Part shown: in pieces, positions 41,690 through 51,369 of the stretch
Layout: each line of letters begins with the position of its first letter
Numbering within the stretch: position 1 is the first letter of the stretch
Assembly: GCA_963575745.1 (NCBI GenBank)
Contig: CAUYUJ010001746.1
Span: 10,001-74,000 of the forward strand
Reading direction: 5' to 3'
DNA length: 64,000 nt
Origin: Prorocentrum cordatum
Lineage: Eukaryota > Sar > Dinophyceae > Prorocentrales > Prorocentraceae
Notes under the pieces: generated by a model
Databases searched by the model: none
What the model saw: the letters and a program-made list of their open reading frames with translations, nothing else
Told to the model about the DNA's origin: nothing
Made by a program: the position numbers and the translations under genes

Positions 41690-42960
41690 CCTGCTGCTCG
41701 TCACGTGGCCTTCGCAGTCGTAGTGCAGAGGCTGGCGCTGGTGGTCCCCGCAGCCCTGCAGGTGGCTCCCGCAGGTGAGCGCGTGGGGCTTGCAGCTCAG
41801 CCGGTGGCCCTGGCGGCTCTGCTGCCGGGGTCTTGTAGAATAGCAGGGCGCTCCTGGTAGACCCTCCAGTAAGTCTCGTAGCTCTGCCCGCAGCCCTCGT
41901 AGCGCAGCTTGTGGCTCAGCAGGTTGGCAGCTCAGTCAGCTCGTTGCCCTGGTAGCTCAGCAGGCTGCTCTCGTGGTTCTGCTTGCGGTCCACGCGGTTC
42001 AGGTTGTGGCCCTCGTCGCTGCACGGATGGTCATCGAAGCTGAACTGGTGTGGTTCACGAACTTCTGCTCCAGGTCCTGCCAGCTCAGCTTGTCGCCCTG
42101 GTAGCTCTTCAGGAGACTCTAGTCTTTCTTCTTGTGGTTCTCGTAGCTCAGCTCGTGGCCGTCGCAGCTCAGGTGGCCCAGCTGGTTGCCGTCGTAGCTC
42201 AGCTGGTTGCCCTCGTAGCTCAGGCTGAAGCCCATCGAAATTGTGCTTGTGGTCCTCGTGGTTGAGCTGGTGGCCCTCGTAGGTCTGTTGGGAGCTCTGG
42301 TAGCTCAGCAGGTGGCCCAGGTAGCTCTGCCACTGGTTCCCGCAGGGCAGGTTGTGGTTCTCCTAGTCCTGCGTGCGGTCCTCGTAGTGCAGCCTGTAGT
42401 CCTTGTAGCTCAGCCTGTTTCCAGTGTAGTTCTGCGGGTGGCTCTTGTAGCTCAGCAGGTGGTCGTTGTTTCCTTCCTTGTGGTCCTCGTAATTCAGCCT
42501 GTGGTCCTCACAATTCAGCTGGTGGCATTCGTAGTTGGTGGTTCTGGTAGCTCAGCGGGTGGCCCAGATAGTTCTGCTGGTGGCTCAGGTAGCTCAGGCT
42601 GTGGTCCTCGCGGCCCGTGTTGTGGCCCTCGTAGTTCAGCCTGAGGCCCTCGCAGTTGAGCGAGCTGCCCTTGTAGCTCTGCTGGTGGCTCTTGTAGCTC
42701 AGCAGGTGGCCCTGGTATCTCTCCTGGTGCCTCTCGTGGCTCAGCTGGAGGTCCTCGTAGTCGTGCTGGCGGCCCTCGTAGTCGTGCTTTGCTCGTGGTC
42801 CTCGTAACTCACCTGGTGGCCTTCGTAGGTCTGTTGGAAGCTCTGGCAGCTCAGCAGGTGGCCCAGGAAGCTCTGTCAGTGGTGCCCGTAGCTCAGGCTG
42901 TGGTCCTTGTAGCCCTGCTGGTGGTCCTGGTAGTTCGGCCTGCCCACAGGGCCCGAGCAA
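41690..42960 (-). repeat. 15-bp minisatellite (GTGGCCCTGGTAGCTCAGCTG-like)
   Basis: Blocks GTAGCTCAG, TGGTGGCCCTCGTAGCTCAG and GGTGGCTCTTGTAGCTC recur with a 15-base phase over 1.2 kb. On the minus strand one frame is open for 150 codons (42508-42960) with a five-residue period such as ELPGP-PAELP and SYxGH-Q. This could be a repeat protein, but the stop-free length is modest and frame changes are common upstream. Confidence 0.65.
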
Positions 42961-42984
42961 AGGGGAGGGGGGGCTAGGCTTAAG

Positions 42985-43440
42985 CTACCCCCCCCTCCCT
43001 TGAGCCGCCCTTGTTGGAAGCACCCCTCCCCTCCCCCCCCCCTTTTTTTGCAAGGGGGGGGGGAGCTTACAGCTCCCCCCCTCCCCCCTTGGGCCCTCCC
43101 CGGAAGCTACCCCCCCTTCCCCCCTTTTCAAAGGGGGGGGGGGTGCTTAAGCTACCCCCCCCTCCCTTGGCGCCGCCCTGCCGGAAGCTACCCCCCCCTC
43201 CCCCCTTTCGTGCAAAGGGCGGGGTGCTTGGAAGCTACCCACCCCCTCCCCTCCTTTGGCCGCCCCGGAAGCTACGCCCCCCTACCCCCCTTTCCAAAGG
43301 GAGGGGGGTGCTTAAGCTACCCCCCCTCCCTTGGAGCCGCCCTGCTGGAAGCTCCCCCCCCCCTCCCCCCCTTTGTGCCAAAGGGGGGGGGGGCTTGGAA
43401 GCCCCCCGCACTTCCCCCCTTTGGCCGCCCAGCCCCCGGA
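42985..43440. repeat. G/C homopolymer-tract repeat with hairpin potential
   Basis: Units of about 60 bases contain GGAAGCTACCCCCCC, CCCCCCTTT-CAAAGGGGGGGG and GTGCTTAAGCTAC. C-runs and G-runs of 6-10 bases face each other across AAAG/CTTT, so each unit can fold. Frames through it shift with tract length. Confidence 0.8.
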
Positions 43441-43509
43441 GCCTCCAGAAAAAATTGATACTGGAGGGGGTCTGAGATCGAGATTCCACGTAGGAACGAT
43501 GAAAGGCGA

Positions 43510-43578
43510 GACCAACACCACCAGGGACCATCAGCGCGGGGAGCCGGGCGGCCTCCCTCTGGTGGTGTTGGTCCCCCC
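43510..43578. other. Hairpin: ACCAACACCACCAGGG / CTGGTGGTGTTGGT
   Basis: The GACCAACACCACCAGGGACC block and CTCCCTCTGGTGGTGTTGGTC form a stem of about 15-18 bp with a 26-base loop. A third copy of the right arm is at about 43646. No poly-T follows, so it is not a bacterial terminator. Confidence 0.5.
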
Positions 43579-43967
43579 TTTGGCTCGGGACATCCCTGAT
43601 CCCCAGCTCGGGGAGGCATCGTGGACCCCCTCGCTGGAGGTAGCCTCCCTGGTGGTGTTGGTGTCGCTTCTCCTTCCCCCGAGCCAGGGTCGAGGAACGA
43701 GGATAAAAATTCGGGGAAGCTCGAGGCTCGAGGTCGCCTGCCTGGCTCGGGGCTCGGGGCCCGAGGCCTAAGGGGAAGCCCCTCCGCCGCGCCCCGGCCT
43801 CCGAAGCCCGCTCCCCGGGCAGCCCCCGGGGCCGCTCTGGAGGCCGGCCCCGCCGGAGGGGAGAGATCGCACAGGGGTCTCCCTAAGGAGGTCCCCTACA
43901 AACCTCTAGGAGGCCTCCTCCTCCTGAGGGGAAGCCTCCGGGAGACCTCCCCTCCCCCTCCCGGAGG

Positions 43968-44160
43968 TCGGCCGGGGCGGGCCCCGGGACCCAGACCTCC
44001 AACGTCTTGAAAAAATTAAGCCGGAAGGGTTTGGAGATTTTCTGCCTCCGGCCCCAGGAGAGGAGAGATCGGCCGGGACGGGCCAGGCCGGGACCCAGAC
44101 CTCCGACGTCTTGCAAAAAAATCAACGCGGAAACTTTTGGATATGTTCGGCCTCCAGACG
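43968..44160 (+). repeat. Tandem pair, about 106-bp unit, related to family 1
   Basis: GGGACCCAGACCTCCAACGT-CTTGAAAAAATTAA at 43986 and GGGACCCAGACCTCCGACGT-CTTGCAAAAAAATCAA at 44092. Each is followed by TTTTGGAnAT and a CTGCCTCC- or CGGCCTCC-type block, as in family 1. Confidence 0.6.
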
Positions 44161-44224
44161 CCCTCAGCGAGCCCCGGGAGCGCCAAGAAACGACTCAAAT
44201 GAAAAACGTCCCCCACACGAGCCA

Positions 44225-44625
44225 AAGAGGAGGGGGGGGGGAGCTTCAAGCCCCCCCCCCTTTTGCACCAAGGGAGGGAGGGGGGGGAGCTTCCAAAGCC
44301 CCCCCCCTTTTTAAAGGGAGGGGGTGGCTCACCGGCTCACCCCAGCTCCATTAAAAGGAGGGAGGGGGGGGGGTAGCTTGGAAGCCCCCCCCCCCTTTTG
44401 CGGCCACGAAAAGAGGGGGAGGGGGGGGGTAGCTTCCGAAGCCCCCCCCCCCCCTTTCAAAGGGGGGGGTATGGCTCACCCCGGCTCAATTAAAGTGAGG
44501 GGGGGGGGGTAGCTTGGAAGCCCCCCCCCATTTCCGGACTACGAAAAGGGAGGAAAGGGGGGGGGGGCTTCCGAAGCCCCCTCCCTTTAGCAAGGAAGGG
44601 GGGAGGGGGGTAGCTTCAAGCTGGG
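44225..44625. repeat. G/C homopolymer-tract repeat, second array
   Basis: The same kind of unit as 42985-43440, here AGCTTCnAAGCCCCCCCCCC and TTTnAAAGGGAGGGGG, five to six units. Confidence 0.8.
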
Positions 44626-44654
44626 GCCCCCCTTCTAGTCTGTCGGGCCCCACG

Positions 44655-44860
44655 AGCGCGGTCTATCGTAGCTCAGCTGGTTGTCTTTGTAGCTCTGCTT
44701 GTGGTTATTGTGATTCTTGTAGCTTAGCAGGTGGCCCTGGCACCTCTCCAGGTGTCTCTCGTGGCTCGGCTTGAGGTCCTCGTAGTTCAGCTTGTGGTCT
44801 CCGAAGGTCGTCTGGTTGCCCTGGTAGCTCTGCTGGTGGCTCTTGTAGCGCAGAAGGGAT
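44655..44860 (-). repeat. 15-bp minisatellite, second tract
   Basis: GTAGCTCAGCTGGTTGTC, TTGTAGCTCTGCTTGTGG and GTGTCTCTCGTGGCTCGGC are the same family as 41690-42960. The region to 45590 is unique-looking with no supported gene. Confidence 0.65.
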
Positions 44861-45604
44861 TGTCTCTTCGTAGTCCCCGAGGTCCGGATGAGAGTCGTCG
44901 GCTGCCAAATCGAAGTGTTCCGCGTCCTGGCGGCCGGAATAGTCGTGGGGGTCGTAGTAGCACAGGTCGTTAATTATTGAAAAAGCTGCCGTAGTCGTAT
45001 TGGTAGTATGCGGCGCGGCAGCAGTCGTACTCGTTGTAGGCGGCGCGGCCGTTGTCCACTGGCACTTCCACGACAACGTACTTAGTAACCCCTTCGGTCT
45101 GCTCGGTCGTGTCGTTCCTGGTGCCGCTCTTGGTGGCGTGCTTGGTGGCGTACTGGTGGTGGTCGTCCTTGGCTGCCTGCTACGCAGCTCGTTGTCGCAC
45201 TTGGGCTGCCGGTCACGCAGCTCGTCCTCGCGATGCATGTTTCGCAGCTCGTCCCGTCCTGTAGTGCAGGCCATCATGAAGGCAGTCGTAGCGATGGTCA
45301 TGCTGTCGTTGAGGTGTGGTTGTAGCCCGTGTCGGACGAGGTAGCCCGTTCTCTTGAGAGCTGCGTCTGCTCGTGCTCCTGCCAGAGGATCTCCACCGAG
45401 GTGGGCAGTAGGGCTCGTAGCCGATGATGTAGATGTCCAGCTTGCAGTTCGACAACTGGTGGGTGATCACCCTCTCCCAGACGTTCACCTTCTCGTTTGA
45501 TGCGCGCCGCCCATGCCAGCTGGCGCGCTGAGGCCGGCCCCCCGAAGGCGCGCGCGCGGCCTGGCGCGGCGCCCAGGGGGCAAGTGCGGGGGACAGAGTT
45601 CCCG

Positions 45605-45710
45605 CAAACGGCCCTCCTCCTCCTCCTCCTCCTCTCCTCCTCCTCCTCCTCTCTCTCCTCCTCCTCCTCCTCCTCCTCCTCCTCCTCCTCCTCCCCCTCC
45701 TCCTTCTTCT
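45605..45710. repeat. (CTC)n array
   Basis: CTCCTCCTC run of about 100 bases. Confidence 0.9.
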
Positions 45711-45864
45711 CGGCGCTCGGCGCGAGGCCATGGCCGGCGGGGCGGCGGCCCGAGGCGCTGCAGGCCGGTGCGACCCCGAGGCGGGCTCGGACGAGCAGGC
45801 GCTGCTGGGGCCCGTGCCCCCGGCGCACAGAGGCGGCCGCTCGGCGCTGAGGCCCCGCGCGGAC

Positions 45865-45977
45865 GACGGCGACGACGACGATGACGGCGACGACGACGAC
45901 GACGACTTCTGCGACGGCGGCGGCGACGACGGCGGCGACAGCGACGACGACGACGACGACGACGACGGCGGCGACAG

Positions 45978-46009
<32 letters not shown>

Positions 46010-46015
46010 GCGGGG
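45865..46015. repeat. (GAC)n/(GGC)n array
   Basis: GACGACGAC with GGCGGC blocks. It encodes an acidic Asp/Gly run in one frame. No domain flanks it. Confidence 0.85.
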
Positions 46016-46049
46016 TCTCTGGGCGAGAAGGGCAAGGTATACCGATACT

Positions 46050-46170
46050 GCTACCCTTCGCCCGTTTTCCCGTTTGTCGGCCTCCAGGGAAGCGATTCGC
46101 TTCGAACTCCTGGTCAGAAGGCGCCGCGGGAGAGGTCCAGGGATCAGCGGTATCGATACTTCTCGGTTTC
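46050..46170 (+). repeat. Dispersed repeat family 4, copy 1
   Basis: GTCGGCCTCCAGGGAAGCGA, TCGCTTCGAACTCCTGGTCA, GAAGGCGCCGCGGGAGAGGT and CCAGGGATCAGCGGTATCG. Shared with 50915-51030 and 60575-60672. Confidence 0.6.
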
Positions 46171-46259
46171 CCCAGCGCGGGCGAGAAGTTCTCGTGGTGG
46201 TCTCCTCGGGTGCAGCCAGCAGGGGGTCGTCCTGGGGGTCGCTCCTCCCTCCCGCCTTT

Positions 46260-46400
46260 TACAATTACACAATCTGAATACTACTCTCCTCTCTCCCCTG
46301 ATGACGTCCGGGAAATGGCCGGCCCCCCTCCGCGATTTGTTTTTTACACAGGATTCCCGGGAAACGGGTTTTCGCGGGTTTTTTTCTTCAAAATGCTGCT
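46260..46400 (+). repeat. Copy of the sequence flanking the macrosatellite
   Basis: ACAATCTGAATACTACTCTC, CTGATGACGTCCGGGAAAT and GGCCCCCCTCCGCG match 36150-36220, immediately left of macrosatellite unit A, but here without the satellite. A shorter match is at 26725. Confidence 0.6.
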
Positions 46401-47140
46401 CTCGCTGAGGCGCAGGTTTCATTTTCGGGCCACCGCTCGTTCCGAATCGTGCTCCCGCTGCAGCGCTGGCCTCATTTCCCCGCTTCCGCTTGTTCCGAAT
46501 CGTGCTCCCGCTGCAGCGCTGGAGTCATCATTTCCAGCGCCATGCCACGGCATGGTTTTCGGTCCTTCCAAATAGGCTCCAAAATCTAGAAAAAGCCCCC
46601 CGGAAAAACTATCGGAAGTGATCACACATTCGGTGCCGATTCGTCGATTTCTTGGGTCGCAGAAGCCCCCCCACTTTGGGGCGTCGCCACGCCATGCTAT
46701 GTCAGGCTCCGCGTCCTCCGAATCGTGCTCCCGCTGCAGCGCTGACCTCATTTCCGCGCTTCCGCTCGTTCCGAATCGTGCTCCCGCTGCAGTGGTGGCG
46801 TCATTCTTTCCAGCCCCATGCCACGGCATGGTTTCGGTCTTTCCAAATAGGCCCCAAACTTTGGAAAATGGCCTCCCGAAGAAGCCATTGAAAGTGATTA
46901 CACATTCGGTGTCGATTCGTTGATTTTTGGGGCCGCAGAAGCCCCCCCCACATGGGGACGTCGCCACGCCATGCTAAGTCATGCTATGCGTGGATCTTCA
47001 ACACCATGCTATGCCATGTAATGCTATGCCATGCTGCGACATTCGATTGTGCGAATAGAAAAGGGATCTACGACATGGTAAGGGATGGGACAGAGGGGTA
47101 AAACGTCAGATGACGCGAGTGGACCTAGCTTGCCTCACCC
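46400..47140 (+). repeat. Duplicated module, copy 2
   Basis: Contains two approximately 290-bp subrepeats, each with CCGAATCGTGCTCCCGCTGC, CATGCCACGGCATGGTTTCG and AAGTGATnACACATTCGGTG, then the CATGCTATG sequence and the GGTAAGGGATGGGA tail shared with 40295-40730. Confidence 0.7.
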
Positions 47141-47394
47141 CCTCCTTTCCTTCCTTCCTCCTCCTGCCTCTTCCCTCCTCCGGCTTCTGCTCCCTTCTCC
47201 GTTCTTCGTCCTTTAAATGATTCGTCCCTGTCACGCCCCGAGGCCAGTCGGAAGGGCAAACCAGGCGTTTCGTCTGAGTTTTCCCCACCATTGATGATCC
47301 TGCAGCTTAAAAAAGGGCAACAGTTTCACAGATGGAGGGCGGGCCGCTTCCAAAATATTGCTCTCGCCTTAGTGCCGCGCGCATTCGTTAAAGA

Positions 47395-47605
47395 TGGCCC
47401 CACAGGGAGCTCCACCGAACGCCCCAGTGGCATGGCCCGCATGCGCCCGACGCCCAATTTGGCACACACCTCACACGGTTCGTGTTCCCATAGGAGCTCC
47501 ACCGAAGGCCCCAGTGGCAAGGTCCGCATGCGTCGGACGCTTATTTGGCTCATCCCTCACACAGTGCGTGGCCCCATAGGGAGCTCCTCCGAAGGCCGTG
47601 AGGAA
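47395..47605 (+). repeat. Macrosatellite internal unit, three degenerate copies
   Basis: GGCCCCACAGGGAGCTCCAC, CCCCAGTGGCATGGCCCGCA and GGCACACACCTCACACGG at about 89-bp spacing, without the flanks of a full unit. Confidence 0.65.
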
Positions 47606-47669
47606 GTCTCAGGCGGGAGCTTTAGAGATGTGAGCCCTCTAGCTAGTAGTCACGTCCTTCGCACATGCC

Positions 47670-47845
47670 ATACACGCGCACCCTCTGGGACGTGGTTTCC
47701 CACGCACCCACTAGGACACGTGTAGTACGCGCACCTTCTGGGACGTGCTTCGCACGCACCCATTGGGACACGTACGTCACCTTACACGCGCACACTCTGA
47801 GACGTGCTCTAGCAAGCACCCTATGGGACACGTGTAGCACTAATC
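47670..47845. repeat. About 58-bp tandem repeat, three copies
   Basis: CGCGCACCnTCTGGGACGTG, CACGCACCCAnTnGGACACG and TGTAGnAC repeated at about 47676, 47730 and 47789. Confidence 0.65.
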
Positions 47846-47950
47846 CTAGTAATCTGAGCATCCTTTTCTCCCCCTCGTCCACGCCGAGGTCCTGTTGCTG
47901 GCCTCCCATCCTTCATCTCACCTGCCTCGCGATACTCGCAGCTCCATAAA

Positions 47951-48149
47951 TCGGCGGCGAGCGAGGGGGGGAATTGAGAAGGAGCGGGCCTTCTCAGAAG
48001 TCGCGGAAGTTCCGCGGCCGTCTGAGAAGTTTCCCGAGCCTTCCCCGAAGATAGAAACAACTTCTCAGAAGGCGCGAGGGCTTCTGGGAAGCCCGCCGCC
48101 TTCTAAGAAGGCCTTCTCCTTCTCATTTACCCCCCTCGCCCGCCGCCTA
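47951..48149. mobile_element. MITE family Y, copy 1
   Basis: About 199 bp. The inverted ends of about 55 bases (CGGCGGCGAGCGAGGGGGG, then TGAGAAGGAGCGGGCCTTCT) match the complement of the right end (AGAAGGCCTTCTCCTTCTCA, CCCCCCTCGCCCGCCGCC). Rich in TTCTCAGAAGG words. No coding capacity. Confidence 0.7.
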
Positions 48150-49790
48150 ATAAAGTTGGGTCCCTCGTCGGGCCAATTCGCTCCCCTCTCCGCTCCCAGA
48201 GGGGGCCTACCCCCGAAGCAGGCTCCTCGCCGCCGCGGGCGCGGGCGCGGCGGCGGCGCTGCTGGTCCTCGGCGCGTCGGCTGCGCCGCTCGGCGACGTG
48301 GGCTCGCGCGATCCCCGGTCGGCCCTTGGGGGGGTAGGGAGGGCGGGGGGGGGTCAGAGAGGGGTGTTTTTTTTGTTCTTTTGTTTGTTTTTTTTGTTTG
48401 TCTTTCCTTCTCCAGGCAACTTTTGGTTCTGGGCGACACACAGTCTGCAACGGCAAGATGAAGATGTCACGGAATACCTCTGGGAGGTGGTGAACAGTAC
48501 AGAACATTGATGTTAACGAAATTATCCTTCTTCGGGGGCGGGGGGGAGGGGAGGGGGGGAGGGAAAAGGAAGGGGAGGTGGGAGGAGCGGGCGGACGGGG
48601 GGGTATGGGAGGAGGGTGGGGGAGGGGGGAGTGGGAGGGGGACCATCGCATCTGACTGTGTGTCTGGGTTTGGTGGCGCCTAGGGGGCGCTGGCGGCAGC
48701 ATATGATTCGGGACTGCTGCCGCTGTCAATCCTCCAGCGCCTGCTGCGCAGCCCGAATTAACATTGGGAGGGTGACTGGGTTCTCGAATTCAACACTGTT
48801 GGATTTCATGAGTTTGGGATGTCGTTTCTCTCTGAGACAGGCCAGGGCCACTACTTTGTTGCTACTGGGAGGGGCGCGGGAGCAAGGCTTCTGGAAACGT
48901 CGGGCCACGTATTCTGAAAACGCGCCGCAGTCCCAGCAAGCGAGCAATCAGCTCTTAGTACGGAGCCTCGGGAACGCGTAGATGTTGTGGCGCTTGCCGT
49001 CTTGGGAGAGTTTGGGGAGGGCCCTGCTGTCGCCAGGGCACTTCTCCTGACCTCGCTGGGCGTTGGTGGCCCGGGTGAGGGCACGAGCGCGGCTCGAGCG
49101 CGGCATGCCTCGCACACCCATCCGTCCTGAAAATGTACCCCCTGGTGAGGAAGCCTGCTGGGCTGCCCTGTCCGCTGGTCTCCACGAGACGCAGCACCAC
49201 CGACCACGGCCACGGCACCCGCAGGCGGGGAGGAGGCACGGGCAGGGTGGAGCCGACTGGGGCAGCTCCCACATGGGGGGGCCTACCCTGGCCAGGCCAG
49301 GAGGGCGCGGCGTGCTTGCATGCCGCTGCCGGTCTCGGGCTGGGCGCGGCCAGGGCGCAGTGCACGCGCGCAAACCACGGCGCCTCGGGCGGGGCGGGGC
49401 TCTCCGAGGCGCTCCCCCGGGGGCCCTCTCGTGGGCCCGGGCGACCCCGCTGGCCCGGCTCGGTGCTGCTCAGAGCACGCCGTGCTCCGGCAGGCCTTCG
49501 GCAGCGCCGTGGCCGAGGCGGTCGCGAGCGCCGGCCGGAAGCGGGCGGGGGCACGGGGTGAGGCGCGCGTGGGGGCCGTCGCTGCAGGAAGTTCCGCTGC
49601 GGAGTCGCGGGCGTCAGGGGCCTCAGAGGCCTGGCTCACCACCCACAAAAACCACCCCAGCCCGACAACCCGAAGGCTTCGATGTGCCCCCCGTTTCCAG
49701 CGTGGGGGAGGGGGGGTCGGGGAGCATGGAAGAAACGCACGGGGCCCGTACCCTCAAGTTCGGGTCCTTGGGTTGGGTTGGGGTGGTCTG
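48150..49790. other. Mixed unique sequence, no supported gene
   Basis: GC-rich, low-repeat sequence. A G-rich tract lies at 48530-48650. Minus-strand frames at 48851-49554 share WVCEACRARA-like wording but no domain is recognised. A GGGTTGGGTTGGGGTG phrase at 49770 also occurs at 18998. Confidence 0.4.
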
Positions 49791-49946
49791 GTAGGCAGTC
49801 GCTTGCTGCCAAAGGCCTGATGCGCAGCCGCCCGCCCGCGCACCGCACGCGAAGCGTGGGGCGTGGGCCGTCCTCGCAACAATCGCTGGGTGCCCCCGGC
49901 GCGCGGGCACACCACGACCCCAACGACACCGCGTGGCTACAATGGA

Positions 49947-50112
49947 GTCGGGCACGTCCCTCTACAGGGGGAATGTTCCACAATGACAACTGTCAAACAA
50001 TATAGTCTGGGGACGATGGGTCTATTATTTTGCACTGTTTTGAATCTTGAGGTATGTTTGGGGCTACGTTTGGTTTTCTTCCAACGTCCGCCTGTAGGAG
50101 GGCATGCCCGAC
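49947..50112. mobile_element. MITE family X, copy 2
   Basis: Left end GTCGGGCACGTCCCTCTACAGG, here described as GTCGGGCACGTCCC then TCTACAGGGGG, and right end CCTGTAGGAGGGCATGCCCGAC. These are inverted complements over about 31 bases with a few mismatches. The length is 166 bp. Confidence 0.7.
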
Positions 50113-50319
50113 CTGAGGCTACAACCGCCACGACAGCGGAGCGGGAGCTGGACTCGTTCTGAGAGGCGCCCTCGCGCGACGGCCAGGGCCGCGCATCGGC
50201 CCGCGCGTGCTCGAGCAAAGAAGGTCGTGCATGTTGTGTGTCGCCGTCCGGCCCCACGCGGTGCTGTGGGGAAGCTTGCTGGGAGGTGGCGGCCATGGGG
50301 AGCAGTTGCGAGTCAAAGC

Positions 50320-50520
50320 TCGGCGCCACCCCAACATACTGATGCTACGTCTGCGTCGCCCCCGAGGGGGCGGCGCGCGCGCGCTGAGATTTCTTATCGT
50401 ACGTGCTCCGTGGCGGGCGCTTTCTGGCCATGCCGCTCGGGAAGCGATACCTCACAACGTGGTTCTACTGTCTGCTCGGGTCGGACGCGCGCGCCTCCAG
50501 GGACACCTCGCACCAGCATG
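50320..50520 (+). repeat. Dispersed repeat family 3, copy 4
   Basis: CGGCGCCACCCCAACATACT, GCGTCGCCCCCGAGGGGGCG, CCATGCCGCTCGGGAAGCG and CTCGGGTCGGACGCGCGC in the family order. Confidence 0.6.
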
Positions 50521-50689
50521 TCCCGGTGCGCCCCGGATGTTGTCAACCGCGCGCCTCCCTGGGTGGGCGCCCGGCGCGCGTGCTTCTGCCCGCGAGGCCG
50601 TGGCGTCGCGCGCTGCGCCCCCTCTGATGGGGTCCAGGCGCGGGCCCGCGCAAGGGGTTCCGATCCGCTCCGATTCCTCCGCCTCCCTC

Positions 50690-50785
50690 CTCCTCCTCCT
50701 CCTCCTCCTCCTCCTCCTCCTTCTCCTCCTCCTCCTCCTCCTCCTCCTCCTCCTCCTCCTCCTCCTCCTCCTCCTCTTCCTCGGG
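50690..50785. repeat. (CTC)n array
   Basis: Pure CTC/TCC trinucleotides for nearly 100 bases. Confidence 0.9.
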
Positions 50786-50914
50786 TCGCCTGCGGCCCCG
50801 GGGGAAACCGTGCACCGCGCCCGCGCTCCGGAGGCGTAGGCGGCGCTCCGCTCCACTCCTGGCCCCAGTCTCGGGGGAGGAAAAGGTACCGGCACCACTG
50901 CGCTCGCCTCGTTT

Positions 50915-51030
50915 TCGCCTTCGTGGGCTTCCTGGGAAGCCCTCGTCGTCTCCGCCGGATTCGCCTCGGATTCCTGGTCAGAGCGCGCCCCAGGAGAGGT
51001 CTTGGGGTGCAGCGGTATTCGCACCTTTTG
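50915..51030 (+). repeat. Dispersed repeat family 4, copy 2
   Basis: GGGCTTCCTGGGAAGCCCTC, TTCGCCTCGGATTCCTGGTC, GCGCCCCAGGAGAGGTC and GCAGCGGTATTCG. Confidence 0.6.
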
Positions 51031-51189
51031 ATTCTTAGGCTTACGCCACACCGCCGACCCCTTGTTTATGCCAATCTGGGGGTAGTAGAAGCTGCGAAGG
51101 GGTGAAAATGCGAGTGATATTTGTTTGGTGTCTGTTCGCCGCCACCGCCAGAGGGTCTCGGTCAGTTCCGCGGGGAGGTCCGAGCGGAC

Positions 51190-51365
51190 AGCGACACTGC
51201 GAGTTTTGGAGCCACTCGGGGGCCGTTTCGGAGCCTCTGGGGTGCTTCTTGGGGGTTCCTTGGGGCGTCTGGGCGGCCTCGTGAGGGCCTCTGGGGGCCT
51301 CTTGGGGCACTCTTGGGGCCCCCTGGGGCTCCTGGGGGCAGAAAGCTAGAGTTTCAACATGTTTG
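51190..51365. repeat. GGCCTCTTGGGG minisatellite
   Basis: CTTGGGGGTTCCTTGGGGCG-type units leading into the 449-bp tandem repeat. Confidence 0.75.
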
Positions 51366-51369
51366 GTCG

